Below, one piece after another: positions 33,515-42,938 of a stretch of 64,000 nt of DNA. How positions within the stretch are numbered: the stretch's first letter is position 1; every line of letters starts with the position of its first letter. This DNA is from Roseburia hominis. GTDB lineage: Bacteria; Bacillota; Clostridia; Lachnospirales; Lachnospiraceae. The stretch lies in assembly GCA_021771815.1 (NCBI GenBank), contig JAETOE010000027.1, positions 1 to 64,000 of the forward strand, read 5' to 3'. A program made the translations under genes and the position numbers. The notes beneath the pieces were generated by a model. The model saw only the letters and a list, made by a program, of their open reading frames with translations. It did no database searches and had not been told where the DNA came from.

Positions 33515-34633
33515 TTACCTGCCACCCCTGTTCTCTCTTCTTACTGCAAGATAGTACGCCAGAAAAATGATCCCTCCTGCCGCAAAAACACCCCGAATGA
33601 GCCATAAGGTATGGGGACTTCGCATATCGTCCGCCCATTTTACGATCGGAGGAATCTCTGTGGGATCTGCCAGCGAAGCGTCAAACCCATTGTCCGTGCT
33701 GACGCTGTTCGTCCACGAATCATAGACTGCAATCTCGCGGACCGCCGTTAAACCGTCCGCCGTCTCCGCTTTGATCTCGATCGTCTCCCCCGGAAACCTG
33801 CTTCCCACCGTAAGCACGCCGTTCTCGGAAACCGACGCCTGCTCATACTCGTCGTTCAACGAAAATACCGCCTCCGCGGGACTGCTCTCGCCAAGCATAT
33901 TATAGATCACCGCATGATACGATGTGTCGCTCTCGCCCACCTTCGGTCGGAACGCCCGCTCGTCTCCCTCTATGGTAAGCTCACACGGCTCTTTGGCGCT
34001 TGCCGTCTCCTCTGCTGTAAGAAATGCCAGATTCGACAACGTCACATCATATGTTTCCCCCTGTTCGGCAACACAGATGATACCATATCCCCATACCTGT
34101 GTGATTTCCCCGACGCCATCCCCGGTATCCTGAAACGCCAGAACGTCGAACGGAATCTGTACCTCTCCCTCAAAGTCTCCCGGAAGCTCAAAACAGCCAT
34201 ACTCTACTTTTGCATAGGAGGTCGTCTCGCCGCAGAGTTTCACAAAGAATCCCGCTCCCACGTCCACGGTTCTGCCCTCCGGATCAAACAGGGCAAAATT
34301 CATCCGCACCGGTGCAGCCTGATTGTTACAAACCCCAAATGAGATTCCCGCCGACTCTTTCAGATTCAATTTCACATTCTTAAAAGCGGTAGCAGTATAA
34401 TAACGCTCCTGATAACCGTTTGTATCGAAGGAAAGCCGCAGGGTATCCCCTTCTTTCTCGTAGGTCAGCTCAGGCGCTACCGTCCCTCCCGCCATGTCCT
34501 CGCTACTTCCTATGAAATCCGAAAAATCCGCTTTCCCATTCTTTGCCGCCAAAACATTTACGCTTCCGATTCCCACGCCAACGGTGCACAAAAGCGCCGC
34601 AAGCATCACACATTTCTTCTTCCAAGCTTTCAT
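33515..34633 (-). CDS. Secreted, C-terminally anchored protein with carbohydrate-binding-like domain; possible BcsB analogue
   Basis: I do not recognise a named family for this 372-residue protein. It has a signal peptide (about 1-29), a beta-rich domain of about 35-215 that resembles a jelly-roll carbohydrate-binding module (LSFDTNGYQERYYTATAF, VGAGFFVKLCGETTSY, WGYGIICVAEQGETYDVTL), an immunoglobulin-like domain (about 220-310) and one membrane helix near the C-terminus (about 343-362) with a basic end. That order, extracellular sugar-binding domain then one anchoring helix, is the architecture of BcsB, the partner of cellulose synthase BcsA. It sits between the synthase and the acyltransferase genes. 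A role in guiding the polymer is inference. Confidence 0.7.
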   Translation of the reverse strand: MKAWKKKCVMLAALLCTVGVGIGSVNVLAAKNGKADFSDFIGSSEDMAGGTVAPELTYEKEGDTLRLSFDTNGYQERYYTATAFKNVKLNLKESAGISFGVCNNQAAPVRMNFALFDPEGRTVDVGAGFFVKLCGETTSYAKVEYGCFELPGDFEGEVQIPFDVLAFQDTGDGVGEITQVWGYGIICVAEQGETYDVTLSNLAFLTAEETASAKEPCELTIEGDERAFRPKVGESDTSYHAVIYNMLGESSPAEAVFSLNDEYEQASVSENGVLTVGSRFPGETIEIKAETADGLTAVREIAVYDSWTNSVSTDNGFDASLADPTEIPPIVKWADDMRSPHTLWLIRGVFAAGGIIFLAYYLAVRRENRGGR

Positions 34634-34660
34634 GTTCTCCTGTTCCCATCCTCATACCGC

Positions 34661-36994
34661 TTACAGATAATCCATCTCAGAAAATTCATCGACCGCCTGC
34701 ATACGCTGTCGCTTTAAGCTTACCTGCGTCGTGTCCGCCACACTTTCCTTTTGATGCATATGCACGCACAGCCATGCTTTGAGCTTCTCATGCAGCACTG
34801 CGTCATCATGCAGTTTTCGGTAATTATTTACCTTATAGAGCCGCTTGTCATCCGCAAGCCTTTTGTCCAGCACACACTCAAGCTCCAGCCCGTCTCCCAG
34901 CGGGATTGAAAATACTGCAGGAGTTCTCTTACCTGCTTCCACAAGTATATACTCATAATTGTAATCGATAATGTGTATGTGCCTTTCCATATCCGTCGGA
35001 TAATCGCCGCCTATCGGGATTCTCGCACGCCTTCTGTTCTGAAAATTCTGCGTGTACAACCGCTTGCTCACATTGATGCGCAGATCGTCAAAGCTACTGA
35101 CCGACTCGTCCAGATTCATCGGAAGCGACGGATCTCTGTCATAAATGAGCTGCATGTACTCCGCCTTGCTCTCTCTTAGATCCTGCACGAGAAATACATA
35201 CCGCCACTTTTCTTCCTTGTTCTGTACCAGAACGATCTGTCCGGTGATTTTGGCATGATATCTGCCGTCGTCGAGCGTCAGTTCCACCGGCTCCTTTTCA
35301 TCAATGTCCATCATATGGTCGAGCAATACGGAAATGCCACTCTCCGAGATATCGATGGTCGTTCCCATTTCCTCTTCGTACTCCGTCTTAACACGGCACT
35401 CCATAGCAACGCTCTGCCGCTCCGCATCCCGGACTGCCTTCCTTCCCAGAATGAAGAATAAAGACATCACCAGATTATACAGGTTCAAAATCAGCCAGAA
35501 TAATATCACAAAGTAATCGATCCTTCCGGTGTCAAATGTCCATCTGACGCAGTTTACAATTCCGATGACGGACAATACGATCAAAATCACATGTGGAACG
35601 GCATGGAAAATGTGCTTCTCATCCTCCTTATCCCCACCCTTCTTCGTGACCTTGAACTTCTTCATGCTGATTCCTAACGTTTCCATCAGTACCGGGATGA
35701 GCATGAACGGGAATATGACCGTCTCATAGAGATTCGTCCACTTTGTCGTCCTGATATTGCGGCTCATCATTTTCAGGCAGGCGTTGCTGCTGATATACAT
35801 CGGCAGCCAGAAAATCAGCACTTCAATGAGCGAACACTTCACGACCATGACCCCGAAGGTCGCGAACAGAATCGGCGACATAACATAGATCAGCCGCTTC
35901 CACGAAGCATACCAGTACCAGATGGACGCCAGATAATTCGCTTTCTGTGAAAAGCTCATATGCCGCGACAGGATGATATGCATCTTCCGTCCCGTCTGAA
36001 TACAGCCCCTCGCCCAGCGCACACGTTGGTTAATAAGGCTCCTAAGGGTGGTCGGGGAAAGCCCGGACGCAAGCACCGTATTGATAGCGAAGCACTGATA
36101 TCCCTTTTTCTGTATCAGTATGCCCGTCGCGAAATCCTCGGTGATGCTCTTCGTGTAAAATCCCCCGACTTCATTCAGCGCCTCTCTGGAAATCAGCGTA
36201 TTCGAACCGCCGTAGATAACGCTGTTGCTCTTGTTTCGTGTAATCTGCACATCTTTGTAAAAATAGTCCTGCTCGTTCGGGATTCTTCCCTCAGAAAATA
36301 AATTGAACTGAAACAGATCTGGATTGTAGAAACTCTGCGGAGACTGGATAAATCCGATTTTGACGCGGTCCTTCTCATCCAGCTCCCTGTTCTTGATCTC
36401 CTGCGCCACAAAATAAGACACCATGACCATCAGAAAATCACTCTTGGGTATCATATCCGCGTCAAATGTCGCGATCAACGGAGAATTTGTCACAGATAAC
36501 GCGTGATTTAAGTTTCCCGCTTTCGCACCCTCATGATCTTCCCTGTCAAGATAGCCGACCCCCATCTGTCGTGCCAATTCCCGCACTTTCTCGCGCCCTC
36601 CGTCGTCGCACAAATAGATATGCACTTTACTCTTATCAGGATATTTCATATGCACGCAGCCGTTGACCGTCTTGTAGAGAAGCTCCACCGGCTCATTGTA
36701 GGTCGCGATAAATACGTCCACATCCGGGAACTCCTCATGTGGAACTTCCGGCACCTCATGGTTCTCGATCCGGTACATGTTAAAATAGTGCACAAACGCC
36801 TCAAGCATACCCAGAACTTCGACTGCAAGGAGTACAATACCCGCCACTGCCGACAGAATGCCGTACTCCACCGGAACCGTATAGAAGATTCTCCACAGCA
36901 GATACAGAATCGTCCATCCGATATTAAAATACAGCCACGCACGATTCTTCCATTCTGCCCATTTTCCGGTATATTCTCTCTTTCGCTTTTTCAT
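34661..36994 (-). CDS. BcsA-like processive glycosyltransferase with PilZ domain
   Basis: This 777-residue membrane synthase has two N-terminal helices (about 20-70), a GT2 domain with FIATYNEP (95-102), CDDGG (129-133), the DAD metal motif (178-180), SITED and QRVRWARG, then four or more helices that form the export channel. A PilZ domain follows (about 560-680), with RDAER and DISESGISV matching the RxxxR and [D/N]xSxxG c-di-GMP ligands. A C-terminal extension of about 100 residues is extra. It should make a beta-linked polymer such as cellulose when c-di-GMP is bound. The start at 36994 follows GAAGAGGAAGCC. A GCTCTGCG/CGCAGAGC inverted repeat precedes it (37032-37069). Confidence 0.9.
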   Translation of the reverse strand: MKKRKREYTGKWAEWKNRAWLYFNIGWTILYLLWRIFYTVPVEYGILSAVAGIVLLAVEVLGMLEAFVHYFNMYRIENHEVPEVPHEEFPDVDVFIATYNEPVELLYKTVNGCVHMKYPDKSKVHIYLCDDGGREKVRELARQMGVGYLDREDHEGAKAGNLNHALSVTNSPLIATFDADMIPKSDFLMVMVSYFVAQEIKNRELDEKDRVKIGFIQSPQSFYNPDLFQFNLFSEGRIPNEQDYFYKDVQITRNKSNSVIYGGSNTLISREALNEVGGFYTKSITEDFATGILIQKKGYQCFAINTVLASGLSPTTLRSLINQRVRWARGCIQTGRKMHIILSRHMSFSQKANYLASIWYWYASWKRLIYVMSPILFATFGVMVVKCSLIEVLIFWLPMYISSNACLKMMSRNIRTTKWTNLYETVIFPFMLIPVLMETLGISMKKFKVTKKGGDKEDEKHIFHAVPHVILIVLSVIGIVNCVRWTFDTGRIDYFVILFWLILNLYNLVMSLFFILGRKAVRDAERQSVAMECRVKTEYEEEMGTTIDISESGISVLLDHMMDIDEKEPVELTLDDGRYHAKITGQIVLVQNKEEKWRYVFLVQDLRESKAEYMQLIYDRDPSLPMNLDESVSSFDDLRINVSKRLYTQNFQNRRRARIPIGGDYPTDMERHIHIIDYNYEYILVEAGKRTPAVFSIPLGDGLELECVLDKRLADDKRLYKVNNYRKLHDDAVLHEKLKAWLCVHMHQKESVADTTQVSLKRQRMQAVDEFSEMDYL

Positions 36995-37081
36995 GGCTTC
37001 CTCTTCCCATCCGTTACCGTATCTCATAAACGCTCTGCGCTTTGGACATTCCCTTTCCATCCGCAGAGCCTTACCCCTGAC

Positions 37082-37414
37082 TTAATTCTCACCGTCCTCA
37101 CAGCTCTTTAACAATTCCAAAAGCCCCTCTCTCGTCTGCACGCCGATTGCCTTTGTCTGAAAAATTCCATACCGCATCACGACAATTGTCGGTATACTCA
37201 TGACCTGATATTTAAGTGCCAGCGCAGCCTCCTCGTCCACATTGACCTTACCGAAAATGACCTTGCCGTCCAGTTCCCCCGCAAGCGCGTCAAACACCGG
37301 AGCCTGCATCTTGCAGGGACCGCACCAGTCCGCCCAGAAATCCAGAATGACCGGAAGCTTCGCGGCAAGAACCTCCTGTTCAAAATTATCGTTTGTGACT
37401 GTAATCACTGCCAT
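37082..37414 (-). CDS. trxA: Thioredoxin
   Basis: This 110-residue single-domain thioredoxin has the active site [13 protein letters not shown] and the cis-Pro in SIPTIVV. It is a cytoplasmic disulfide reductant. The start at 37414 follows AAGGGAGGAAAATCG. It lies between a cystathionine-lyase-type gene and the polysaccharide cluster, 37 bases downstream of the former, and may be co-transcribed with it. Confidence 0.92.
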   Translation of the reverse strand: MAVITVTNDNFEQEVLAAKLPVILDFWADWCGPCKMQAPVFDALAGELDGKVIFGKVNVDEEAALALKYQVMSIPTIVVMRYGIFQTKAIGVQTREGLLELLKSCEDGEN

Positions 37415-37451
37415 CGATTTTCCTCCCTTGACTGTATGATAAATCATTGCT

Positions 37452-38675
37452 CTAATATGCAGCTTGGCCGTTAAACACATACCGGTTCAGCCGGTCAAAC
37501 GCTTCCTGCACACGGGAAAGCGGCAGCGCAAGGTTCATACGGATCGCACAAGGTCCGTGGAACATTCGTCCGTCCTGCCATGCCACACCGACATCCCAGC
37601 CGGCCTGCTGTAAATCATCAATGCTCCTGCCATGCGCCTCACACCATTTGCTGCAGTCCAAAAAGAGCATGTAAGTTCCTTCCGGTCTGGATACCTCCAC
37701 GCCTTCAAAATGATCCCTGATATAATCGCAGGCATAGTTGACATTCCCCGTAATCACCTCGCAGAGTTCGTCAACCCATTCATAACCTTCCGGCTTATAT
37801 GCGCCAATGAGTGCGTGCATGGAGAGCACATTCATATCGTTGTAGTGCGGCTTACTGCCCTTTGCTGTCACGCGGTCGCGCAGATATTTATTATAAATAA
37901 TGTGATAACTACCTACCAGACCTGCCAGGTTAAATGTCTTGCTGGGCGCATAAACCGCCACGGTACGGTTTTTCGCATCCTCGTTTACCATCTGGGTCGG
38001 AAAATGCTTATGTCCCTCCAGAACGATGTCAGACCATATCTCATCGGAAATGACAAGACAATCATTTTCCTTATAGATATCCATCGCCTTCTCAAGCTCC
38101 CAACGTTCCCACACACGTCCGCAGGGATTGTGCGGGCTGCAGAAAATCGCCACATGGATATTCTCCGCTTTAATCTTTCTATCCATGTCCTCATAGTCCA
38201 TTCTCCAGACGCCGTTCTCATCCTTCACCAGCGGACTGTGCACGATCTTATATCCGTTGTTGCTGACACTCGCGGTAAAACCAATATATGTCGGACTGTG
38301 AAGCAGCACTGCATCGCCGGGAGCGGCAAAGGCGGTCAGCGCGGATATCACTCCGCCAAGCACACCGTTCTCATACCCGATGCATTCTTTGGTCAGCCCC
38401 GTCACTCCATTGCGGGCCTCATGCCACCGGATAATGGAATCATAATATTCATCCGTCGCATTAAAATATCCGAACGCCGGATGCTTCGCGCGCTCAATGA
38501 TCGCCTCCGGGATTGTCGGCACGGTCGGGAAATTCATATCTGCCACCCACATCGGAATGGCGTCAAACCCCTCCTTGGGAGAACTCGGTGTAAATCCGGG
38601 CATCGTTCCCAATCCATCCACTGCTATGGCATCCTTGCCGCTGCGATCCATAATCGATGTAAAATCATACTTCAT
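37452..38675 (-). CDS. MalY/PatB-family pyridoxal phosphate aminotransferase, probable cystathionine beta-lyase
   Basis: This 407-residue fold-type I PLP enzyme has the Schiff-base Lys in [12 protein letters not shown], the cofactor region NPCGRVW and an N-terminal segment ([13 protein letters not shown]) that is diagnostic of MalY/PatB proteins. Members cleave cystathionine or cysteine to an amine, pyruvate and homocysteine or sulfide; some also regulate genes. The start at 38675 follows AAGGAAGGTGTTTCGT. With metY elsewhere in the window it fits sulfur amino acid metabolism. Confidence 0.88.
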   Translation of the reverse strand: MKYDFTSIMDRSGKDAIAVDGLGTMPGFTPSSPKEGFDAIPMWVADMNFPTVPTIPEAIIERAKHPAFGYFNATDEYYDSIIRWHEARNGVTGLTKECIGYENGVLGGVISALTAFAAPGDAVLLHSPTYIGFTASVSNNGYKIVHSPLVKDENGVWRMDYEDMDRKIKAENIHVAIFCSPHNPCGRVWERWELEKAMDIYKENDCLVISDEIWSDIVLEGHKHFPTQMVNEDAKNRTVAVYAPSKTFNLAGLVGSYHIIYNKYLRDRVTAKGSKPHYNDMNVLSMHALIGAYKPEGYEWVDELCEVITGNVNYACDYIRDHFEGVEVSRPEGTYMLFLDCSKWCEAHGRSIDDLQQAGWDVGVAWQDGRMFHGPCAIRMNLALPLSRVQEAFDRLNRYVFNGQAAY

Positions 38676-38729
38676 ACGAAACACCTTCCTTTTTTGTATT
38701 CCCCTTGACCCGGACAAACATTCACTGCT

Positions 38730-40319
38730 CTATTCCCGCCCGAATTCCGAAAGCACAAGTCCTTCGTTGCGGTCTAAGACCATGCCGACGCTCCACGCAT
38801 TGACGAACAGAAGGAGCGGTCTGCCCTTTAGGTCCTGAATCTTCTTCATGTCGGAGGTGCCGACAAGCTTATCCATGTCGATATCCTCATTCTCGATCCA
38901 GCGGATATGCTCATATGGAAGCGTATCCATGCGAATCTCAACGTTGTACTCATTCTCAAGCCGATACTTTAAGACGTCAAACTGCAGGACGCCGACAACG
39001 CCGACGATGACCTCCTCCATTCCCATATTATATTCCTGGAAAATCTGAATGGCACCTTCCTGCGCGATCTGCTGCATGCCCTTCATGAACTGCTTGCGCT
39101 TCATCGTATCGACCTGACGCACTCTCGCGAAATGCTCCGGCGCAAACGTCGGAATTCCCTCGAACCGGAACGGCTTCGCCGTCGTGATCGTATCGCCGAT
39201 GGAAAAAATACCCGGATCGAACACACCGATGATATCCCCCGCGTACGCCTCGTCCACAATATGACGCTCCTGCGCCATCATCTGCTGCGGCTGGGAGAGC
39301 TTGATCTTCTTATTCCCGCCCTGCACATGCACAACCTCCATACCCGCAGTAAACTTGCCGGAGCTGATGCGCATAAACGCGATACGGTCGCGGTGCGCCT
39401 TATTCATGTTCGCCTGAATCTTGAATACGAACGCGGAGAAATCCTCCGAGAACGGGTCGATCATGCCGATATCCGATTTCCTTGGCAGCGGTGAATACGT
39501 CATCTTAAGGAAATGCTGCAAAAACGTCTCCACGCCGAAGTTCGTCAGCGCAGAGCCGAAAAATACCGGAGACAATTCTCCCTTTGTGACAAGCTCCTGA
39601 TCGAACGCAGCGCTCGCTCCGTCGAGCAGTTCAATCTCCTCCATCAGCTTATCGAACGCATCCTGTCCGATCTCGTCGATCAAAGCCGGATCATCCACGG
39701 AAATGTGCGTTTCATTTCCTTCCTTCGTTCCCTTGAGTGTGTCGGAAAACGTCATGATTTCCTTTGTATTACGGTCGTAGACTCCCTTAAAGCCTTTTCC
39801 CGACCCGATCGGCCAGTTGACCGGACAAGTCGCAATCCCAAGCTCCTTCTCAATCTCGTCGAGAAGATCGAACGTATCGTTCGCGTCGCGGTCCATCTTA
39901 TTGATAAAGGTAAAAATCGGGATGTGGCGCATCACGCAGACCTTGAACAGCTTTCTCGTCTGCGCCTCGACGCCTTTCGAGCCGTCGATAACCATGACCG
40001 CAGAATCCGCCGCCATCAGGGTACGGTACGTGTCCTCCGAGAAATCCTGATGTCCCGGCGTATCCAGAATATTGATGCAGTAGCCGCCGTAATTGAACTG
40101 CAGCACCGAGGAGGTAACGGAAATACCTCTCTCCTTCTCGATCTCCATCCAGTCCGACACGGCATGGCGCGCCGTCGCCTTTCCCTTTACCGAACCCGCC
40201 AGATTGATTGCGCCGCCGTAGAGCAAAAACTTCTCGGTCAGCGTCGTCTTACCCGCATCCGGGTGGGAAATAATCGCAAAGGTACGTCTCTTTTCTATCT
40301 CTTTTCTCAAATCAGCCAA
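38730..40319 (-). CDS. prfC: Peptide chain release factor 3
   Basis: This 529-residue translational GTPase recycles release factors 1 and 2. It has P-loop SHPDAGKTTLTE, switch II DTPGHQDFSEDTYR, the NKMDRDANDT guanine-recognition motif and the RF3 domains II and III. I choose the TTG at 40319, which follows GGAGGAATATTTCATT and gives exactly the E. coli length. The ATG 24 codons upstream would place the ribosome binding site inside the coding region. Confidence 0.95.
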   Translation of the reverse strand: MADLRKEIEKRRTFAIISHPDAGKTTLTEKFLLYGGAINLAGSVKGKATARHAVSDWMEIEKERGISVTSSVLQFNYGGYCINILDTPGHQDFSEDTYRTLMAADSAVMVIDGSKGVEAQTRKLFKVCVMRHIPIFTFINKMDRDANDTFDLLDEIEKELGIATCPVNWPIGSGKGFKGVYDRNTKEIMTFSDTLKGTKEGNETHISVDDPALIDEIGQDAFDKLMEEIELLDGASAAFDQELVTKGELSPVFFGSALTNFGVETFLQHFLKMTYSPLPRKSDIGMIDPFSEDFSAFVFKIQANMNKAHRDRIAFMRISSGKFTAGMEVVHVQGGNKKIKLSQPQQMMAQERHIVDEAYAGDIIGVFDPGIFSIGDTITTAKPFRFEGIPTFAPEHFARVRQVDTMKRKQFMKGMQQIAQEGAIQIFQEYNMGMEEVIVGVVGVLQFDVLKYRLENEYNVEIRMDTLPYEHIRWIENEDIDMDKLVGTSDMKKIQDLKGRPLLLFVNAWSVGMVLDRNEGLVLSEFGRE

Positions 40320-40412
40320 AATGAAATATTCCTCCAAATCCATATAATACGCATACCCATGCACTATATCACATTTTCTCCTAAAATGCAAAAAATGTCC
40401 CGCCGGATTTCC

Positions 40413-41573
40413 TTACCGGAACGCAGGAATCGCCTCTCCCGCGCATTCCTTCTCCACGCCGAAATACGAAAGAATAGTTGCCGCGATATCCGCAAAGCTC
40501 TCTCGCGTTCCGAAATTTGCTCCGGCGCGGACGCATTTTCCGTACATTACAAGCGGCGTGTACTCTCTGGAATGATCGGTGGACGGCGTGCTCGGATCGC
40601 AGCCGTGATCCGCCGTGATCATGAGTACATCCTCATCCCGCAGCGCGGCAAGCAGTTCCGGCAGGCGCTCATCAAAATAGGTGAGCGCCCTCGCGTAGCC
40701 CTCCACATCATTGCGGTGTCCGTAGAGCATATCGTAGTCTACCAGATTCGTAAAACACAGCCCGTTAAAATCCTTCTTCATATATTCCAGCGTCCTGTTG
40801 ATTCCATCCTCGTTGCCCGTCGTGCGTACATATTCCGTGATGCCCTTCTCCGCAAAAATGTCGATGATCTTTCCGACGGAAAGTACGTCAAAGCCTGCGG
40901 CGTTAAGCTGATCTAACATCGTCGTCTGCGGCGGCTGCAGGGAGAAATCGTGTCTGTGCGCCGTGCGTGCAAAATTCCCCGGCGTTCCGGTAAACGGTCT
41001 TGCAATCACGCGTCCCACGCCGTGTTCGCCCTTTAACATCCCGCGCGCGATCCGGCAGTATTCATAGAGCGTTTCGACCGGAACGACGTCCTCGTGCGCC
41101 GCCACCTGAAATACGGAATCCGCCGAGGTATACACGATCAGATCTCCGGTCTTCATATGCTCCTTGCCGTAATCCCGAATCACTTCCGTGCCGGAATACG
41201 GCTTGTTGCAAAGTATGCCTCTGCCCGTTTTCGCCGAAAATTCGTCCAGTAGCTCCTGCGGAAAACCGTTCGGATAAGTCGGCAGCGGTTTCCTTGAAAT
41301 CACGCCCGCAATCTCCCAGTGCCCGATCGTCGTGTCCTTGCCCTTCGACACCTCCGTCATCCGCGCAACGGCTCCCGACGGCTCCTTTTCCTTCTCTCCG
41401 ACGTCCACTCCGTCAATATTGAAAAATCCAAGCTTCCTCATGTTCGGCATAGAAAAATACGGACTCGCGGAAGCCGCTTTTATCGTGTTGCTCCCCGCGT
41501 CGCCGTAATCCGCCGCGTCCGGCATTTCCCCGATACCGACGCTGTCCAATACGATCAAAAATACTCTCTTCAT
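40413..41573 (-). CDS. deoB: Phosphopentomutase
   Basis: This 386-residue enzyme interconverts ribose 1- and 5-phosphate (and the deoxy forms) in nucleoside salvage. It belongs to the alkaline phosphatase superfamily: LIVLDSVGIGEMPDAADYGD holds the first metal ligands, KGKDTTIGHWE the phosphorylated Thr, and ITADHGCDPSTPSTDHSRE the remaining metal ligands. The ATG at 41573 gives the family N-terminus (MKRVFLIVLD), although the ribosome binding site, GTGAGATGGATGGG, is mediocre. No nucleoside phosphorylase lies beside it. Confidence 0.95.
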   Translation of the reverse strand: MKRVFLIVLDSVGIGEMPDAADYGDAGSNTIKAASASPYFSMPNMRKLGFFNIDGVDVGEKEKEPSGAVARMTEVSKGKDTTIGHWEIAGVISRKPLPTYPNGFPQELLDEFSAKTGRGILCNKPYSGTEVIRDYGKEHMKTGDLIVYTSADSVFQVAAHEDVVPVETLYEYCRIARGMLKGEHGVGRVIARPFTGTPGNFARTAHRHDFSLQPPQTTMLDQLNAAGFDVLSVGKIIDIFAEKGITEYVRTTGNEDGINRTLEYMKKDFNGLCFTNLVDYDMLYGHRNDVEGYARALTYFDERLPELLAALRDEDVLMITADHGCDPSTPSTDHSREYTPLVMYGKCVRAGANFGTRESFADIAATILSYFGVEKECAGEAIPAFR

Positions 41574-41582
41574 CCCATCCAT

Positions 41583-41621
41583 CTCACTTTCGATTTTCTT
41601 ACAATTCACTTTCGATTTTCT
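41583..41621 (-). repeat. Tandem repeat in the deoB leader
   Basis: The 16 bases TCACTTTCGATTTTCT occur at 41583-41598 and again at 41606-41621, a period of 23. It is a small duplication of the sequence just upstream of the deoB start. Confidence 0.8.
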
Positions 41622-41714
41622 AATAATTTATCTGCTTTTCTAGCATAAACTGTAATCCCGATAAAATCAAGTAAAATGCGCCGCCCGGCATTCGCCTGCG
41701 TTTCCCGCATTCAT

Positions 41715-42866
41715 TTACTCTTCCTGCATTTCCGGCCAGACTTCCCGGATCGCCTGCTCCCACAGTTCCTCCGGATAATCCGGCCACATATACGTGCCCG
41801 CGCAGATTTCCGTTACCCTGTTTAATACCGGAGTCGATTTGTCCACGCCCGTGCGAATCGTCTCCCGCGACATGCGCGCCCAGGAAGGCGCCATATCATT
41901 TAACCCGCTCTCTGCAAACTCGCGCATGGTCTGCTCCACATCGTAGGAAACGCGTAAGAGCTCCGGCGTCCAATTACTCCCGTCGCAGTGCAAAAGCGCG
42001 AACTGCGCCCTGCCGCCATAATACCACGGTTCGCCGACCGAACCGGGATTGATGATATATTTTCCCTGATATTCCCATGCAAACTGAATGTGCGTATGTG
42101 CACTTAGCAGATAGTCTGTCTTACAGCCGGATAAAATACGCCTTGTATTTTCCTCCCCCTCAAATAAAAGCTCCTTCGCGCTCTCTATGGAGCCGTGGCA
42201 GACGGTAAGCTTAGGGCAGCCCGGATACGACGCCGTGCCATGATTTTCCATGGACGCAAAAAAATCCAGGTCGCGTTTCGTCAAATTTTCATAGGTGTAA
42301 AAAAGCGACCCGGAGGCGGAACACGGTTTCCAGTTCTTTTCACTGCTTTTCGCATAAGCAAGCATGTACTCCTCGCGGTTTCCGCGGATGAACATGCAAT
42401 CGTAGTTCTCTTTCAGACGATAGAGGAATTCCATGGTCTTCTGCGGGTATGCGCAATCGCTCACATAGTCCCCGAGAAAAATGAACTTCCTCGCCCCCTT
42501 CTTTCGCGCAAGCTCCACACAAGCCTCAAGCGCCGTGTGGTTGCTGTGGATATCCGCCAGAACCGCGACGGTAAGCTGCTTCTTCTCTTTCTCGCGCTCT
42601 CCTGTATTTTCTAAGAACTGCATCATAACGTCATAGTTCTTCGCATCATGCGGGAACGTACAGTTCATACAGGACTTTATCTTCCGCACATATTCCCCGC
42701 CGTCTTTCCCCGTCTCCTTCTTTAAGATATATTCGGGATTTCCGGGACAACGCTCCCGCCCATACAGCGGACAGTAGCAGAACAGACAGTTAAACTCCTC
42801 CATACCCTCATGACAGGGATAGTATTTACATGCTTTATTTGCAAAAAAGCGATAAGATGCTTCCAT
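41715..42866 (-). CDS. Fusion of a cysteine-rich small domain with a metallophosphoesterase
   Basis: In this 383-residue protein, residues 1-75 form a Cys-rich module (FFANKACKYYPCHEG, FNCLFCYCPLYGRERCPG, IKSCMNCTFPHDAKNYD) that resembles the cysteine-rich small domain (PF04071-like) usually encoded alone, often near cobalamin genes; it probably binds zinc or an Fe-S cluster. Residues about 95-310 are a YfcE/MPP-type calcineurin-like phosphoesterase with ADIHSNH, LGDYVSDC, RGNREEY, CHGSIES and SAHTHIQFA. The substrate is unknown; the GNHD His is Arg here. A C-terminal tail of about 70 residues is unassigned. The start follows GTGGAGTAAAAT. Confidence 0.82.
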   Translation of the reverse strand: MEASYRFFANKACKYYPCHEGMEEFNCLFCYCPLYGRERCPGNPEYILKKETGKDGGEYVRKIKSCMNCTFPHDAKNYDVMMQFLENTGEREKEKKQLTVAVLADIHSNHTALEACVELARKKGARKFIFLGDYVSDCAYPQKTMEFLYRLKENYDCMFIRGNREEYMLAYAKSSEKNWKPCSASGSLFYTYENLTKRDLDFFASMENHGTASYPGCPKLTVCHGSIESAKELLFEGEENTRRILSGCKTDYLLSAHTHIQFAWEYQGKYIINPGSVGEPWYYGGRAQFALLHCDGSNWTPELLRVSYDVEQTMREFAESGLNDMAPSWARMSRETIRTGVDKSTPVLNRVTEICAGTYMWPDYPEELWEQAIREVWPEMQEE

Positions 42867-42904
42867 ATTTTACTCCACGTATAAAATAATCGATAAACGA
42901 AAAG

Positions 42905-42937
42905 CTTGTAGGCGGTCGCAAAATGACCGCCTACAAG
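42905..42937 (-). terminator. Terminator of the BMP-chemoreceptor operon
   Basis: A 13-bp stem (CTTGTAGGCGGTC with its complement, 7-base loop) lies immediately after the chemoreceptor stop codon and is followed on the minus strand by GCTTTTCG. Confidence 0.75.
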
Positions 42938-42938
42938 T

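Noticed and set aside
39513..40916. A 467-codon plus-strand open frame spanning two genes
   Set aside because: It is antisense to both prfC and deoB and crosses their intergenic gap; high GC in third positions explains the long frame.
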